This document shows, piece after piece, positions 19,806-28,967 of a stretch of DNA of 64,000 nt. Both the position numbers and the translations under genes were made by a program. The stretch spans positions 24,919 to 88,918 of the forward strand of contig JAHUUM010000009.1 in assembly GCA_019218445.1 (NCBI GenBank), in the 5' to 3' direction. The notes beneath the pieces were generated by a model. It ran no database searches and had not been told where the DNA came from. It worked only from the letters and a program-made list of their open reading frames with translations. The stretch is from Weeksellaceae bacterium TAE3-ERU29 (GTDB lineage Bacteria; Bacteroidota; Bacteroidia; Flavobacteriales; Weeksellaceae). Each line of letters opens with the position of its first letter. The first letter of the stretch is position 1.

Positions 19806-21119
19806 ATGAAAATAGTCGTAGTAGGAACGGGATATGTAGGATTGGTGACCGGTGCTTGTTTAGCCGATGTTGGGATGCAAGTCACATGCATTGATATAGA
19901 TAAAGAAAAAATTAATAACCTAAAAAAAGGAATTATTCCTATTTATGAACCCGGTTTGGAGGACATTGTCAACCGAAACTACCAAGACAACCGACTTAAT
20001 TTTTCTACTTCATTAAAAGAAAGTATTCAAAACACAGATGCCGTTTTTATTGCAGTGGGTACACCTCCGGACGAGGATGGAAGTGCTGATTTACAATATG
20101 TAAAAGCAGTAGCCAAGGAAATTGGGCAATCTATGAACGACTATTTAGTGGTGGTTACCAAAAGTACCGTCCCCGTCGGAACCTCTAAAATGATAGAGGC
20201 AGAAATTAGTGATGCTCTAAAACAACGAGAAGAAGAAATAGAATTTGATGTTGCTTCTAACCCTGAATTTCTAAAAGAAGGAGCTGCCATTAAAGACTTT
20301 ATGAGTCCCGATAGAGTGGTAATCGGTGTCGAAAGCGAACGAGCCAAAAAAATATTGGAAAAGGTCTATAAACCATTCCTGGTAAATGGCTTTAGAGTAG
20401 TGTACATGAGTATTACTTCTGCCGAAATGACAAAATATGCCGCAAACGCCATGCTTGCCACCCGTATCAGTTTTATGAACGACATGGCAAATCTTTGTGA
20501 AAAGGTAGGAGCAGACATCAACGATATTCGTGCAGGAATAGGAGCAGATCCGCGAATCGGTAAAAAATTCTTATATGCCGGTGTAGGTTATGGCGGTTCT
20601 TGTTTTCCCAAAGACGTAAAGGCTTTAGTAAAGACAGGAAAAGAATTAGGGCATTCCTTACGAATTTTGGAAGCGGTGGAAGCTGTTAATAATGACCAAA
20701 AATTAGTATTAGCACAGAAAGTAAAAAAAGTATTTGGAGAAAATTTGGAAGATAAGACATTTGCAGTTTGGGGGCTTTCTTTTAAACCCAATACCGATGA
20801 TATGCGTGAAGCCCCTTCTATTTATATTATTGAAGAGTTATTGAGTTGTGGTGCGGAAATAAATGTTTTTGATCCCGTAGCAATGAAAGAAGCTAAAAAA
20901 ATAGTAGGAGACAAAGTACACTGGTGTAAAAATATATATGAAACGGTGAAAAATGTAGATGCCATATTATTGATTACAGAATGGAATCAATTCCGATCTC
21001 CCGACTGGGATAAAATCAAAAAGGAAATGAAATCCCATTATCTGTTTGATGGTAGAAATATATATGATCCTAAAACAATAAAAGAATTAGGGTTTGTATA
21101 TGAAGGTATAGGAATTTAA
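19806..21119 (+). CDS. ugd: UDP-glucose 6-dehydrogenase
   Basis: NAD-dependent oxidation of UDP-glucose to UDP-glucuronate, a precursor of acidic capsule sugars. The N-terminal Rossmann domain has VVGTGYVGLVTGACLADVG. The catalytic cysteine lies in GVGYGGSCFPKDVKAL, and the C-terminal domain shows WGLSFKPNTDDMREAPS. The 437-residue length matches the family. It starts 6 bp after rmlA and is the last gene of the capsule operon; a separate promoter follows at 21154. Confidence 0.96.
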   Translation: MKIVVVGTGYVGLVTGACLADVGMQVTCIDIDKEKINNLKKGIIPIYEPGLEDIVNRNYQDNRLNFSTSLKESIQNTDAVFIAVGTPPDEDGSADLQYVKAVAKEIGQSMNDYLVVVTKSTVPVGTSKMIEAEISDALKQREEEIEFDVASNPEFLKEGAAIKDFMSPDRVVIGVESERAKKILEKVYKPFLVNGFRVVYMSITSAEMTKYAANAMLATRISFMNDMANLCEKVGADINDIRAGIGADPRIGKKFLYAGVGYGGSCFPKDVKALVKTGKELGHSLRILEAVEAVNNDQKLVLAQKVKKVFGENLEDKTFAVWGLSFKPNTDDMREAPSIYIIEELLSCGAEINVFDPVAMKEAKKIVGDKVHWCKNIYETVKNVDAILLITEWNQFRSPDWDKIKKEMKSHYLFDGRNIYDPKTIKELGFVYEGIGI

Positions 21120-21153
21120 TTTTAATCCCAATTAAATAAAAATAAATTTTTTA

Positions 21154-21184
21154 TTGTATTTATTTATTTAATTTTATACTTTTG
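21154..21184 (+). promoter_or_regulatory. Bacteroidota-type promoter for the PUR gene
   Basis: TTG at 21154-21156 and TATACTTTTG-type box (TACTTTTG at 21177-21184) are separated by 20 bp, close to the flavobacterial TTG/TAnnTTTG consensus. The gene starts 32 bp downstream. No terminator hairpin was seen between ugd and this site. Confidence 0.7.
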
Positions 21185-21216
21185 TTTATAGATTATTAAC
21201 ACTTTAAACTGAAAAA

Positions 21217-21594
21217 ATGGCTGATAAGAATTTTAATGGAAATGATGAGCGTGAAGAGATATTCTCTAAAGCATTGAGAGCAGGAAGAAGAACTTATTTT
21301 TTTGATGTTAGAGAAACCAAGGCTGGTGATTATTATTTAACAGTTACAGAAAGTAAAAAAAGCTCTAATGAAGATGGTTCTTTCTACTTTAAAAAACATA
21401 AAATTTACCTTTATAAAGAGGATTTTGAAGGTTTTCAAGAGAATTTAAAAGAGTGTACCGATTTTATTATTGAAAATAAAGGAGAAGAAGTAATCTCAGA
21501 AAGACACCAATCTGATTTTAATGATAATAGCGAAGACACTTCATCTCACGATGATGCTGATAAATTCACAGACATCAGTTTCGAGGATATTTAA
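21217..21594 (+). CDS. PUR-family nucleic-acid-binding protein (DUF3276)
   Basis: Small protein of 125 residues in the Bacteroidota DUF3276 family, related to the PUR (Pur-alpha) single-stranded DNA/RNA-binding repeat. The core reads EIFSKALRAGRRTYFFDVRETKAGDYYLTVTES followed by KHKIYLYKEDFEGF. This is a single PUR repeat, so dimerisation would be needed for the full fold. The last ~30 residues are acidic and probably disordered. Its cellular role is not known to me. Its TAA overlaps head-on with the stop of the convergent MBL gene (shared TTAA). Confidence 0.88.
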   Translation: MADKNFNGNDEREEIFSKALRAGRRTYFFDVRETKAGDYYLTVTESKKSSNEDGSFYFKKHKIYLYKEDFEGFQENLKECTDFIIENKGEEVISERHQSDFNDNSEDTSSHDDADKFTDISFEDI

Positions 21595-22376
21595 AATTTT
21601 AATTTTAACCCATCATAAGCTAAGTGCATAGTAGGAGGTAACTCCTCTTGCACTTCTTTATAAAACCCCATTTCATAGCTTATATGGGTAAAATAAGTTT
21701 GCTCTGCCGCTAACTCTTCAGCTAATTCTATTGCTTGACTCAGAACTAAATGAGAATGATGTAAAGGCTTTTTACGCAAAGCTCCAATTACTACAACCTT
21801 TAATCCTGTTAATAGTTCTTTAGTTGTTTCCGGTACTTCTCGGACATCAGTCAAATAAGCGAAGTCCCCTACTCTATAACCTAAAATTGGTAATTTCCCA
21901 TGAAAAATTGGTAAGGGAATGATTTTAACTTTATCAATATTTATTTCCTCTTCAGTATTTTCTATATTATGAAGTTCATATTTAGGCAACCCCGGATACT
22001 CATGTGGAATAAAAGCATAAGGAAACCTGTCTTTTACAGCATTTATAACTCTTGGTAAAGCATAAATAGGCATATCTTTATTATGCAAATAATTTATAGG
22101 ACGCACATCATCCAAACCTATAATATGATCGGTATGCTCATGCGTTAACAAAATAAAATCAATATCATCTAAATTCTCTCGGAGCATTTGAGTTCTAAAA
22201 TCAGGACCACAATCAATTAAAATCTTTTTTTCCTTATACTCTATATATACCGAACTTCGCAAGCGTTTATCTCTTGGGTCACTTGATAAACTCACAGGGT
22301 CTTTTGCTCCTATTATAGGAACCCCCTGAGAAGTCCCTGTCCCTAAAAAAGTTATTTTGTAATTTGAGTCTTCCAT
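21591..22376 (-). CDS. MBL-fold metallohydrolase (PhnP-like)
   Basis: Metallo-beta-lactamase-fold hydrolase. ITFLGTGTSQGVPIIG opens the fold, the metal-binding motif is LTHEHTDHIIGLDD, and later ligands lie in FHGKLPILGYRVG and SHLVLSQAIELAEE. The closest theme is the PhnP/cyclic-phosphodiesterase group, common next to housekeeping genes in Flavobacteriia. The start is set at the second Met (MEDSNYKITFLG); an ATG four codons earlier at 22388 is possible. The stop codon overlaps the convergent PUR gene. Substrate unknown. Confidence 0.83.
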   Translation of the reverse strand: MEDSNYKITFLGTGTSQGVPIIGAKDPVSLSSDPRDKRLRSSVYIEYKEKKILIDCGPDFRTQMLRENLDDIDFILLTHEHTDHIIGLDDVRPINYLHNKDMPIYALPRVINAVKDRFPYAFIPHEYPGLPKYELHNIENTEEEINIDKVKIIPLPIFHGKLPILGYRVGDFAYLTDVREVPETTKELLTGLKVVVIGALRKKPLHHSHLVLSQAIELAEELAAEQTYFTHISYEMGFYKEVQEELPPTMHLAYDGLKLKF

Positions 22377-22496
22377 GATATGATACAAATTTACCTCAAA
22401 AAATATAAATACATATTAATTATCTTCAGAAAGAAATAAAATCTCTTAAATTTAATAATTTCCATATATTTAATTTTCCTTTATTTATAATAATTA

Positions 22497-22504
22497 TAAA
22501 TTTG
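22497..22504 (+). promoter_or_regulatory. Possible -7 promoter element of the PepSY gene
   Basis: TAAATTTG fits TAnnTTTG, 86 bp ahead of the GTG at 22591. The -33 TTG is not evident at the right spacing. Nothing else is recognisable in the 22377-22590 gap, which is AT-rich. Confidence 0.35.
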
Positions 22505-22590
22505 CGATTCAGAAAACATAATTTTACGGGAGAAAAGTCTATATTTTTTTAACATTTCTCTCTCAATATTTACAAAATATAAAATTATTT

Positions 22591-23772
22591 GTGAAAAGAA
22601 AAACGAAAAGAAAAAAAGGGAAATCCTCTATAGAGAAACTTATTAGCTGGTTACATCTTTGGTTAGGTTTAATTGCAGGAATTATTATTTTTTTTGTGGC
22701 AATTACAGGAACTATATTTGTTTTTTGTGATGATATTATAGATTTAGTCGCAGGGGAAGCTAAATACGTTTCTGTCCCTGTTGATTCTGAGCCTCTATCT
22801 CCAGACGAATTACTCGCTGTTTTTAAAGAACAGGAGCCTGAAAGAAAAGCTTTTTATTTTGATTTTTATAAAGCTCCTGATAGAAGTTTTCGGGTTGCCT
22901 CTACCAAAAAAAAGAATGAGGAAGATGTTGGCGTTTTATCCTATACCTACATGAACCCATATAACGGAGAAATTTTAAAAACCTCTAACTCATATCAATT
23001 TTTCTACATTGTAGCCCATTTACACAGTGAATTATTAATGCATAAAACAAGCAAAACAATTGTAGGAATAGCTACTATCATATTTTTAATTCAGTTAATC
23101 AGCGGTCTCATATTATGGATTCCGAGAAAATGGAACAAAACGTTATGTAAAAATGCTTTCACTATAAAAAAAGGAACAAATTGGCGAAGAAAAAATTATG
23201 ATTTCCATAATGTTTTAGGTTTCTATTCTTTACTATTCGCACTATTAATTACTATTACAGGACTGATTATGGCTTATAAAACCTTAGAAAACTTTACTCA
23301 AAAAACTTTCGGAGGAAATCCTAACACACGTGAGCTTATAAAACAATATGAACCTCCTTTAGACAAAAATAAAGAAGCTCTTTCCTTTCATAGTTTAATC
23401 AAAAAAATATCCGAAGAAAACCCGAAAGTAAAACAAATCAGATTGAGTTTCTCCAAAGGAGAAAAATCCGGTACATATTATTTACTTACGGGTGATTATA
23501 TAGGGCTCAAAAGTAAGACTAACGGGAAAACAACTTTAATTAACAAGTATACGGGAGAAGAAGTTAACCTTCCGCAAGACTTAGAAAATTACAATAAAAT
23601 TAACCAAACCAATTTTGATTTACATGTAGGTTCTTGGCTTGGAATACCTTCTAAAATCATTACATTTATAATAGGGCTTATTTGTGCCAGTTTACCCATT
23701 ACCGGATTTATAATATGGTGGAATAAAGAAAGGGGGAAAAGAAAGAAAAGAAGTAAATTGAAAAACTTATAA
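22591..23772 (+). CDS. PepSY-associated membrane protein
   Basis: Inner-membrane protein of the PepSY-associated TM helix family, often linked to siderophore or iron reduction and heme handling. A basic N-terminal stretch precedes TM1 (WLHLWLGLIAGIIIFFVAITGTIFVF). Later segments are TIVGIATIIFLIQLISGLILWIPR with its following Arg, VLGFYSLLFALLITITGLIMAY, and a C-terminal IITFIIGLICASLPITGFIIWW. Conserved His residues occur in HLWLG, HLHSELL, HNVLGFY and LHVGSW. The start is a GTG because no ATG precedes TM1. The iron link is by family only; no receptor gene is adjacent. Confidence 0.85.
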   Translation: MKRKTKRKKGKSSIEKLISWLHLWLGLIAGIIIFFVAITGTIFVFCDDIIDLVAGEAKYVSVPVDSEPLSPDELLAVFKEQEPERKAFYFDFYKAPDRSFRVASTKKKNEEDVGVLSYTYMNPYNGEILKTSNSYQFFYIVAHLHSELLMHKTSKTIVGIATIIFLIQLISGLILWIPRKWNKTLCKNAFTIKKGTNWRRKNYDFHNVLGFYSLLFALLITITGLIMAYKTLENFTQKTFGGNPNTRELIKQYEPPLDKNKEALSFHSLIKKISEENPKVKQIRLSFSKGEKSGTYYLLTGDYIGLKSKTNGKTTLINKYTGEEVNLPQDLENYNKINQTNFDLHVGSWLGIPSKIITFIIGLICASLPITGFIIWWNKERGKRKKRSKLKNL

Positions 23773-23854
23773 GAGAATGTTTATTAGTAGCTCTATTCAA
23801 ACTAATATTTTTAATCAACAACTCCTGTATAAAATTAATCTAAAAATCATATAC

Positions 23855-23862
23855 TATATTTG
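23855..23862 (+). promoter_or_regulatory. Possible -7 promoter element of the 483-residue orphan
   Basis: TATATTTG fits TAnnTTTG, 88 bp before the ATG at 23951. A -33 TTG is not clear. The rest of the 178 bp gap is AT-rich with no other signal. Confidence 0.4.
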
Positions 23863-23950
23863 TATTCATTTTAAATAATATTTAAAATCTTTAAATTTAT
23901 ATTATTTTTCATATATTTATTGAAATAAAATAATTTAGTTTAATAAAATT

Positions 23951-25402
23951 ATGAGCAAGAATTCGCGTCCCTTAACCCCGAAGCAAAAAGCACTGGAAAT
24001 AAATTTAAATAATAATATTTATGGCTCTTTTGCCGAAATTGGTGCAGGACAAGAAACTGTCCGTTTTTTTTACCGAGCCGGCGGGGCTTCAGGGACTTTA
24101 GCTAAGGCAATGTCTGCCTACGACAAAAATTTTAGCGATGCTATTTATGGGCGAGAAGATGATGGGAGATATGTTACCCAAGACAGGTTACATAAAATGC
24201 TAAACCATGAGATTAAATTATTAGAGGAACGATTAGACAGTGATCAGCATAAAGAACAATACTACTTTTCCTATGCAAATACTGTAACTACTATAGATTA
24301 TGCCAAAAAATTTAAAGGGCATGGCTGGGTTGGAATAAAATTTCAAACCTCAAAGAACAGTGATTATAATGAGGTAATTTTACACATAAGATTTAAAGAA
24401 AATTCAGCTCATTTACAACAAGAAACTATGGGAGTCCTTGGTGTTAATTTAATCTATGGAGCTTTCAACTATTATCAAAACCCCAGGAAACTATTAGAAT
24501 CCTTATATGATACATTAGAAAAAGACCAATTAGAGATTGATATGATTAATTTCTCCGGTCCAATATTCAAATATGTAGATAATCGACTAATGAGTTTACA
24601 GCTTGTAAAGAATGGGATGACAGAAGCTGTAATGTTCGGGCCGGATGGAATGAACATTCTACCTGCGGCTGTATTATATAAAAAGAATATTTATGCACTT
24701 CGTGGTAGCTTCAGGCCTGTAACTAATGTAAATGTAGATATGCTAAATACGGGGTTAGAGATGTTTAAATCTGATTACTCTGAGATTACAAAAGATAATT
24801 TAGAAGTTTTATTTGAAATTACGCTTACAAACCTTACACAAGAAGGAGTATTAGATGAAAGAGATTTCCTTTCCCGTGCAGATATTTTATGTAAATTAGG
24901 ATATAATGTATTGATATCTAATTTCCAAGAATATTACAAATTAGTAAATTATTTCTCCGAATTTACCAGAAACCGAACTCAAATCGGAATTTGTATGGGA
25001 GTAAATAATCTATTATCTGTCTTTGATGAAAAATATTATGAAAACTTAAGTGGTGGAATATTAGAATCATTTGGTCGATTATTTAAACGATATGTTACCA
25101 TTTATTTATATCCTTATCTAAGTAAAGAAACCGGCAAATTACTTAATTCCGAAAATCTTAAAGTAGATGATAATTTAAAAGAACTTTATAAATACTTTAA
25201 ACTCAATAACCGTATAAGAGATATAGAAAATTATAATGCAGATTATTTAAACATATACTCTAAAGGTATACTTAAACAAATAAACAACTGTGAATCCGGT
25301 TGGGAAAAACATTTACCGGGAGAAGTTGCCACCCTAATTAAAGAAAAATGTTTATTCGGCTACAAAGAAAGTTGTGATTATATAAAACAAAATCATTTTT
25401 AA
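23951..25402 (+). CDS. Conserved protein of unknown function, 483 residues
   Basis: I recognise this as a conserved Bacteroidota protein whose public labels (nicotinate-nucleotide adenylyltransferase, or TonB-dependent receptor) do not fit the sequence. The N-terminus PLTPKQKALEINLNNNIYGSFAEIGAGQETVRFF leads into a glycine-rich YRAGGASGTLAKAMSAYDK. Later conserved-looking parts are YSYANTV-like FSYANTVTTIDYAKKFKGHGWVG and FGPDGMNILPAAVLYKKNIYALRGSFRP. There is no signal peptide, membrane segment, beta-barrel pattern or HxGH nucleotidyltransferase motif. It looks cytosolic. It is monocistronic, ending at a strong bidirectional terminator. No function is proposed. Confidence 0.85.
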   Translation: MSKNSRPLTPKQKALEINLNNNIYGSFAEIGAGQETVRFFYRAGGASGTLAKAMSAYDKNFSDAIYGREDDGRYVTQDRLHKMLNHEIKLLEERLDSDQHKEQYYFSYANTVTTIDYAKKFKGHGWVGIKFQTSKNSDYNEVILHIRFKENSAHLQQETMGVLGVNLIYGAFNYYQNPRKLLESLYDTLEKDQLEIDMINFSGPIFKYVDNRLMSLQLVKNGMTEAVMFGPDGMNILPAAVLYKKNIYALRGSFRPVTNVNVDMLNTGLEMFKSDYSEITKDNLEVLFEITLTNLTQEGVLDERDFLSRADILCKLGYNVLISNFQEYYKLVNYFSEFTRNRTQIGICMGVNNLLSVFDEKYYENLSGGILESFGRLFKRYVTIYLYPYLSKETGKLLNSENLKVDDNLKELYKYFKLNNRIRDIENYNADYLNIYSKGILKQINNCESGWEKHLPGEVATLIKEKCLFGYKESCDYIKQNHF

Positions 25403-25431
25403 TAGAATAATACAAAAGTAAAAGTATTAAA

Positions 25432-25470
25432 CAAAAAGCAACCGTTTCGATTAGAAACGGTTGCTTTTTG
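25432..25470. terminator. Bidirectional intrinsic terminator
   Basis: A 17 bp perfect inverted repeat (arms 25432-25448 and 25454-25470, loop GATTA) has an A-run on one side and a T-run on the other. It lies between the convergent orphan gene and rplT and can serve both. Confidence 0.92.
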
Positions 25471-25493
25471 TTATTCAGTTCAAAGATTAAGTT

Positions 25494-25838
25494 TTATTTT
25501 ACTTTTTCTACGATTGCTTTAAAAGCATCTTCATGATTCATTGCTAAATCAGCTAATACTTTTCTATTCAACTCAATGTTGTTTTTCTTTAAAGCTCCCA
25601 TAAATTTAGAATAAGACATTCCGTGTTGTCTTGCTCCAGCATTAATTCTCTGAATCCATAATGAACGGAAGTTTCTTTTCTTTTGACGACGGTCTCTATA
25701 AGCATAAACCATTGCTTTTTCCACCGCGTTTTTAGCTACTGTCCAAACATTTTTACGACGTCCGAAATAACCTTTCGCTAATTTAATTATTTTTTTACGT
25801 CTTTTTCTTGACGCTACTGAATTTGTTGATCTTGGCAT
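25494..25838 (-). CDS. rplT: 50S ribosomal protein L20
   Basis: Ribosomal protein bL20, needed for early 50S assembly. It starts [28 protein letters not shown] and contains the family core [33 protein letters not shown]; 114 residues is the normal length. It is the last gene of thrS-infC-rpmI-rplT. In other bacteria L20 represses this operon by binding its own mRNA; the 114 bp gap to rpmI has a small hairpin (about 25933-25951), but no L20 site can be proved by eye. Confidence 0.98.
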   Translation of the reverse strand: MPRSTNSVASRKRRKKIIKLAKGYFGRRKNVWTVAKNAVEKAMVYAYRDRRQKKRNFRSLWIQRINAGARQHGMSYSKFMGALKKNNIELNRKVLADLAMNHEDAFKAIVEKVK

Positions 25839-25952
25839 AATTTTTAATTTTTTAACCGTAGGCGGATAAATAAATATCTCTTTTTCATTGCCCTCGGTTG
25901 GGTTAAACTTTTAATAAACCGGATATTTAATAATAATTCTAAAAGAATTATA

Positions 25953-26150
25953 TTATTTTAATCCTAATTGTCTTTTTACGCTGTCTTTATCAGCTTGGTC
26001 TACAAGACCCATTTTAGTTAAATTTCTCTTTTGCTTAGTTTCTTTCTTAGTAAGAATGTGGCTTTTATAAGCGTGTTTACGCTTAATTTTTCCTGTTCCT
26101 GTAAGTTTGAAACGCTTCTTAGCTCCTGATTTTGTCTTTTGTTTTGGCAT
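25953..26150 (-). CDS. rpmI: 50S ribosomal protein L35
   Basis: Ribosomal protein bL35, 65 residues, starting [36 protein letters not shown], which is nearly diagnostic. It lies between infC and rplT as in most bacteria. The gap to infC contains a small hairpin (ACCCTT/AAGGGT arms, 26209-26224) that could be part of the operon's translational control, although this is only a structural hint. Confidence 0.98.
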   Translation of the reverse strand: MPKQKTKSGAKKRFKLTGTGKIKRKHAYKSHILTKKETKQKRNLTKMGLVDQADKDSVKRQLGLK

Positions 26151-26267
26151 TTCTTTAATTTTTATTGAACTGAATTTTTTTAAGATTAAAAAAGAATAGC
26201 ATAAAGCTACCCTTCTTTAAGGGTTCGCAAATCTACATAAAAATATTGAATTCTGCTAATTTAGATT

Positions 26268-26849
26268 TTATTTAGTAGGAGCCATCATCATAATCATACG
26301 CTTTCCTTCTAATTTCGGTAGTTGTTCTACTTTCCCGAACTCTTCTAAATCTTGTGCTAATTTCAAAAGTAATATTTCTCCTTGGTCTTTAAATACAATA
26401 GAACGACCTTTAAAAAACACATATGCTTTTAACTTAGCTCCCTCTTTCAAGAAACTTTCCGCATGGCGTTTTTTAAACTCATAATCATGCTCATCTGTAT
26501 TTGGACCAAAACGAATCTCTTTTATTATTACCTTAGATTGTTTTGCCTTAAGTTCTTTTTTACGCTTTTTCTCATCGTACAAGAACTTTTTATAATCCAA
26601 TATTTTAGCAACAGGAGGTTTGGCATTTTCAGTAATAAGCACTAAATCTAATCCTCTTTCCTGAGCCATACTCAAGGCTTGAGATGTTTTATAAATCCCC
26701 ACCTCTATTTCTTCTACATCTCCAACAACACGAACTTCCGGTACACGGATATTGTCGTTAATTTTGTGTTGATCCTCATTTCTTCTGTTAGAGGGTCGGA
26801 ACCCTCCCATTCTTCTTTTTGCGATAATATTAAAGTTTTGGTTAAACAA
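26268..26849 (-). CDS. infC: Translation initiation factor IF-3
   Basis: IF-3 keeps the 30S subunit free and checks start codons. The N-domain contains [15 protein letters not shown], and the C-domain has [25 protein letters not shown] and [16 protein letters not shown]. The start is unclear. The longest frame begins at a TTG (26849), but family N-termini of the MAxRR type fit best if translation starts at the adjacent ATT (26828) or ATC (26825), giving a start close to AKRRMGG; an ATG at 26810 is also possible. An AUU start for infC is well known in E. coli, where it allows IF-3 to limit its own synthesis. Confidence 0.95.
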   Translation of the reverse strand: MFNQNFNIIAKRRMGGFRPSNRRNEDQHKINDNIRVPEVRVVGDVEEIEVGIYKTSQALSMAQERGLDLVLITENAKPPVAKILDYKKFLYDEKKRKKELKAKQSKVIIKEIRFGPNTDEHDYEFKKRHAESFLKEGAKLKAYVFFKGRSIVFKDQGEILLLKLAQDLEEFGKVEQLPKLEGKRMIMMMAPTK

Positions 26850-26919
26850 TTTGTAAAATCAAGTTACAAATCTTACTCCATATTTCCAAGAAATAAGATT
26901 TATAACTTTTAATTAAATG

Positions 26920-26950
26920 CAAATATCGTAATATTTAATATAATTTACAA
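26920..26950 (-). promoter_or_regulatory. Candidate promoter ahead of infC
   Basis: On the minus strand, TTG (26950-26948) is followed after 20 bp by GATATTTG (26927-26920), one base off TAnnTTTG. It lies in the 131 bp gap between thrS and infC, so infC-rpmI-rplT can be transcribed apart from thrS. Confidence 0.5.
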
Positions 26951-26980
26951 TTACAGATTACTGATATTGTGCATTTTGTT

Positions 26981-28900
26981 TTAAACATTTATTTCTTTTT
27001 GTAATAATTCTTTGAAATCAGCGGTATTAAACGTTCCTAAATCTCCTTCCCCGTGTTTTCTCACAGAAATTGTATTAGCATTTTCCTCTTGTTCTCCGAC
27101 AATCAACATATATGGCGTTTTATCCATTTCTGCATCACGGATTTTCTTACCTGTTTTCTCTGCCCTTGCATCTACACTACCTGCTATATTTACATCTTGT
27201 AATTCTTCTAAAACTTTATAGCTGTAATCTAAATACTTATCACTTATTGGTAAAATCTTAAACTGCTCAGGAGCTAACCATAACGGAAGATTTCCGGCGG
27301 TGTGTTCTAATAGGATTGCTACGAAACGCTCCATAGAACCAAATGGTGCTCGGTGAATCATTACAGGGCGGTGTTTCTCGTTATCACTACCAATATAAGT
27401 TAAATCAAATCTTTCCGGTAAGTTGTAATCTACCTGAATTGTTCCTAACTGCCAACTTCTGCCCAAAGCATCTTTTACCATAAAATCTAACTTAGGACCA
27501 TAGAATGCCGCTTCGTTATATTCTATTTTATAGTTTAATCCTTTTTCTTTAGCCGCAGTAATAATTGCATTTTCTGCTTTCTCCCAATTCTCTTCAGAGC
27601 CGATATATTTAGACTTGTCTTCTTGATCTCTTAACGAAACCTGAGCCGTAAAATTCTCAAACCCTAAAGTTCCGAAAACATAAAGTACTAAATCTATTAC
27701 TTTCTTAAACTCATCTAATAATTGGTCTGGTGTACAGAAAATATGCGCATCATCCTGAGTAAATCCTCTTACACGAGTTAATCCGTGTAATTCTCCACTT
27801 TGCTCGTATCTATAAACTGTACCAAACTCTGCAAATCGTTTTGGTAAATCTCGATAAGACCATTGTGCTGAATTATAGATTTCGCAGTGGTGCGGACAGT
27901 TCATTGGTTTTAATAAAAACTCTTCGCCTTCGTTTGGCGTTTTTATCGGCTGGAAACTATCTGCTCCATATTTTTCGTAGTGTCCCGAAGTTACATATAA
28001 ATCTTTATGACCAATATGTGGCGTTACTACCATTTCGTAACCTGCTTTCTGCTGAGCTCTTTGTAAAAAGGCTTCTAACTTTCTTCTTAAAGATGCTCCT
28101 TTCGGTAACCATAACGGAAGTCCTGCTCCTACTTTTTCAGAAAAAGTAAAAATTCCTAATTCTTTTCCTAATTTTCTGTGGTCACGTTTTTTAGCTTCCT
28201 CTAAATTATGTAAATACTCTTTTAAATCTTTTTGTTTTGGGAAAGAAATTCCGTAAACTCTGGTAAGCTGTGGATTTTTCTCATCTCCTCGCCAATAAGC
28301 TCCCGCAGCGTTTAATATTTTTACTGCTTTTATAAATCCTGTATCAGGCAAGTGCTGACCTCTACATAAATCGGTGAAATCTTCGTGCTTACAGAATGTT
28401 ATATTTCCGTCTTCTAAATTCTCAATTAATTCAGTTTTAAAAGGATTGTCTTTATAAACTTCTAAAGCCTCGTTTTTTGTTACAGGATATAAATGAAACT
28501 CACTTTTTAATTTAGCGTGTTCCATCATTCTTTTTTCGATTTTCTCGAAATCTTTTTCAGAAAAAGGCTCACCTCCAAAATCAACATCATAATAGAATCC
28601 GTTTTCTATTGCAGGCCCTATCGTTAATTTTGCATTTGGATAAAAATCTAAAATTGCCTGCGCCAAAAGGTGGGCAGATGAGTGCCAAAAGGCTTTTTTC
28701 CCTAAATCATCATTCCAGGTTAATAATTGCAAAGTTGCATCTTGCGTTATTGGTGTTGATGTTTCCACCTGTTTACCATCTACTAAGGCTGATAATACAT
28801 TTCTTGCCAAGCCCTCGCTTATATCTTTTGCAACTTGCATTGGAGTGACTTCTTGTTCATACGATCGAACACTTCCGTCCGGTAATTTGATATTAACCAT
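26981..28900 (-). CDS. thrS: Threonyl-tRNA synthetase
   Basis: Class II aminoacyl-tRNA synthetase of 639 residues. It has an N-terminal TGS domain ([20 protein letters not shown]), an editing domain with [11 protein letters not shown], and a catalytic core. The core includes the zinc-binding [13 protein letters not shown], motif 2 around [22 protein letters not shown] and motif 3 [13 protein letters not shown]. The anticodon-binding domain is at the C-terminus. It opens the conserved thrS-infC-rpmI-rplT order. In E. coli ThrRS represses its own mRNA; no such mimic could be identified in the 67 bp upstream. Confidence 0.98.
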   Translation of the reverse strand: MVNIKLPDGSVRSYEQEVTPMQVAKDISEGLARNVLSALVDGKQVETSTPITQDATLQLLTWNDDLGKKAFWHSSAHLLAQAILDFYPNAKLTIGPAIENGFYYDVDFGGEPFSEKDFEKIEKRMMEHAKLKSEFHLYPVTKNEALEVYKDNPFKTELIENLEDGNITFCKHEDFTDLCRGQHLPDTGFIKAVKILNAAGAYWRGDEKNPQLTRVYGISFPKQKDLKEYLHNLEEAKKRDHRKLGKELGIFTFSEKVGAGLPLWLPKGASLRRKLEAFLQRAQQKAGYEMVVTPHIGHKDLYVTSGHYEKYGADSFQPIKTPNEGEEFLLKPMNCPHHCEIYNSAQWSYRDLPKRFAEFGTVYRYEQSGELHGLTRVRGFTQDDAHIFCTPDQLLDEFKKVIDLVLYVFGTLGFENFTAQVSLRDQEDKSKYIGSEENWEKAENAIITAAKEKGLNYKIEYNEAAFYGPKLDFMVKDALGRSWQLGTIQVDYNLPERFDLTYIGSDNEKHRPVMIHRAPFGSMERFVAILLEHTAGNLPLWLAPEQFKILPISDKYLDYSYKVLEELQDVNIAGSVDARAEKTGKKIRDAEMDKTPYMLIVGEQEENANTISVRKHGEGDLGTFNTADFKELLQKEINV

Positions 28901-28921
28901 ATATTTTTATTTATAACTTTA

Positions 28922-28929
28922 CAAAAGTA
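28922..28929 (-). promoter_or_regulatory. -7 promoter element of thrS
   Basis: TACTTTTG on the minus strand is an exact TAnnTTTG match, 21 bp before the thrS ATG, implying a leader of about 15 nt. No TTG lies at the ideal -33 spacing. Confidence 0.5.
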
Positions 28930-28967
28930 GAAAAAATTAAGGTGTTTTTTAGATTAAAACCTCAATA

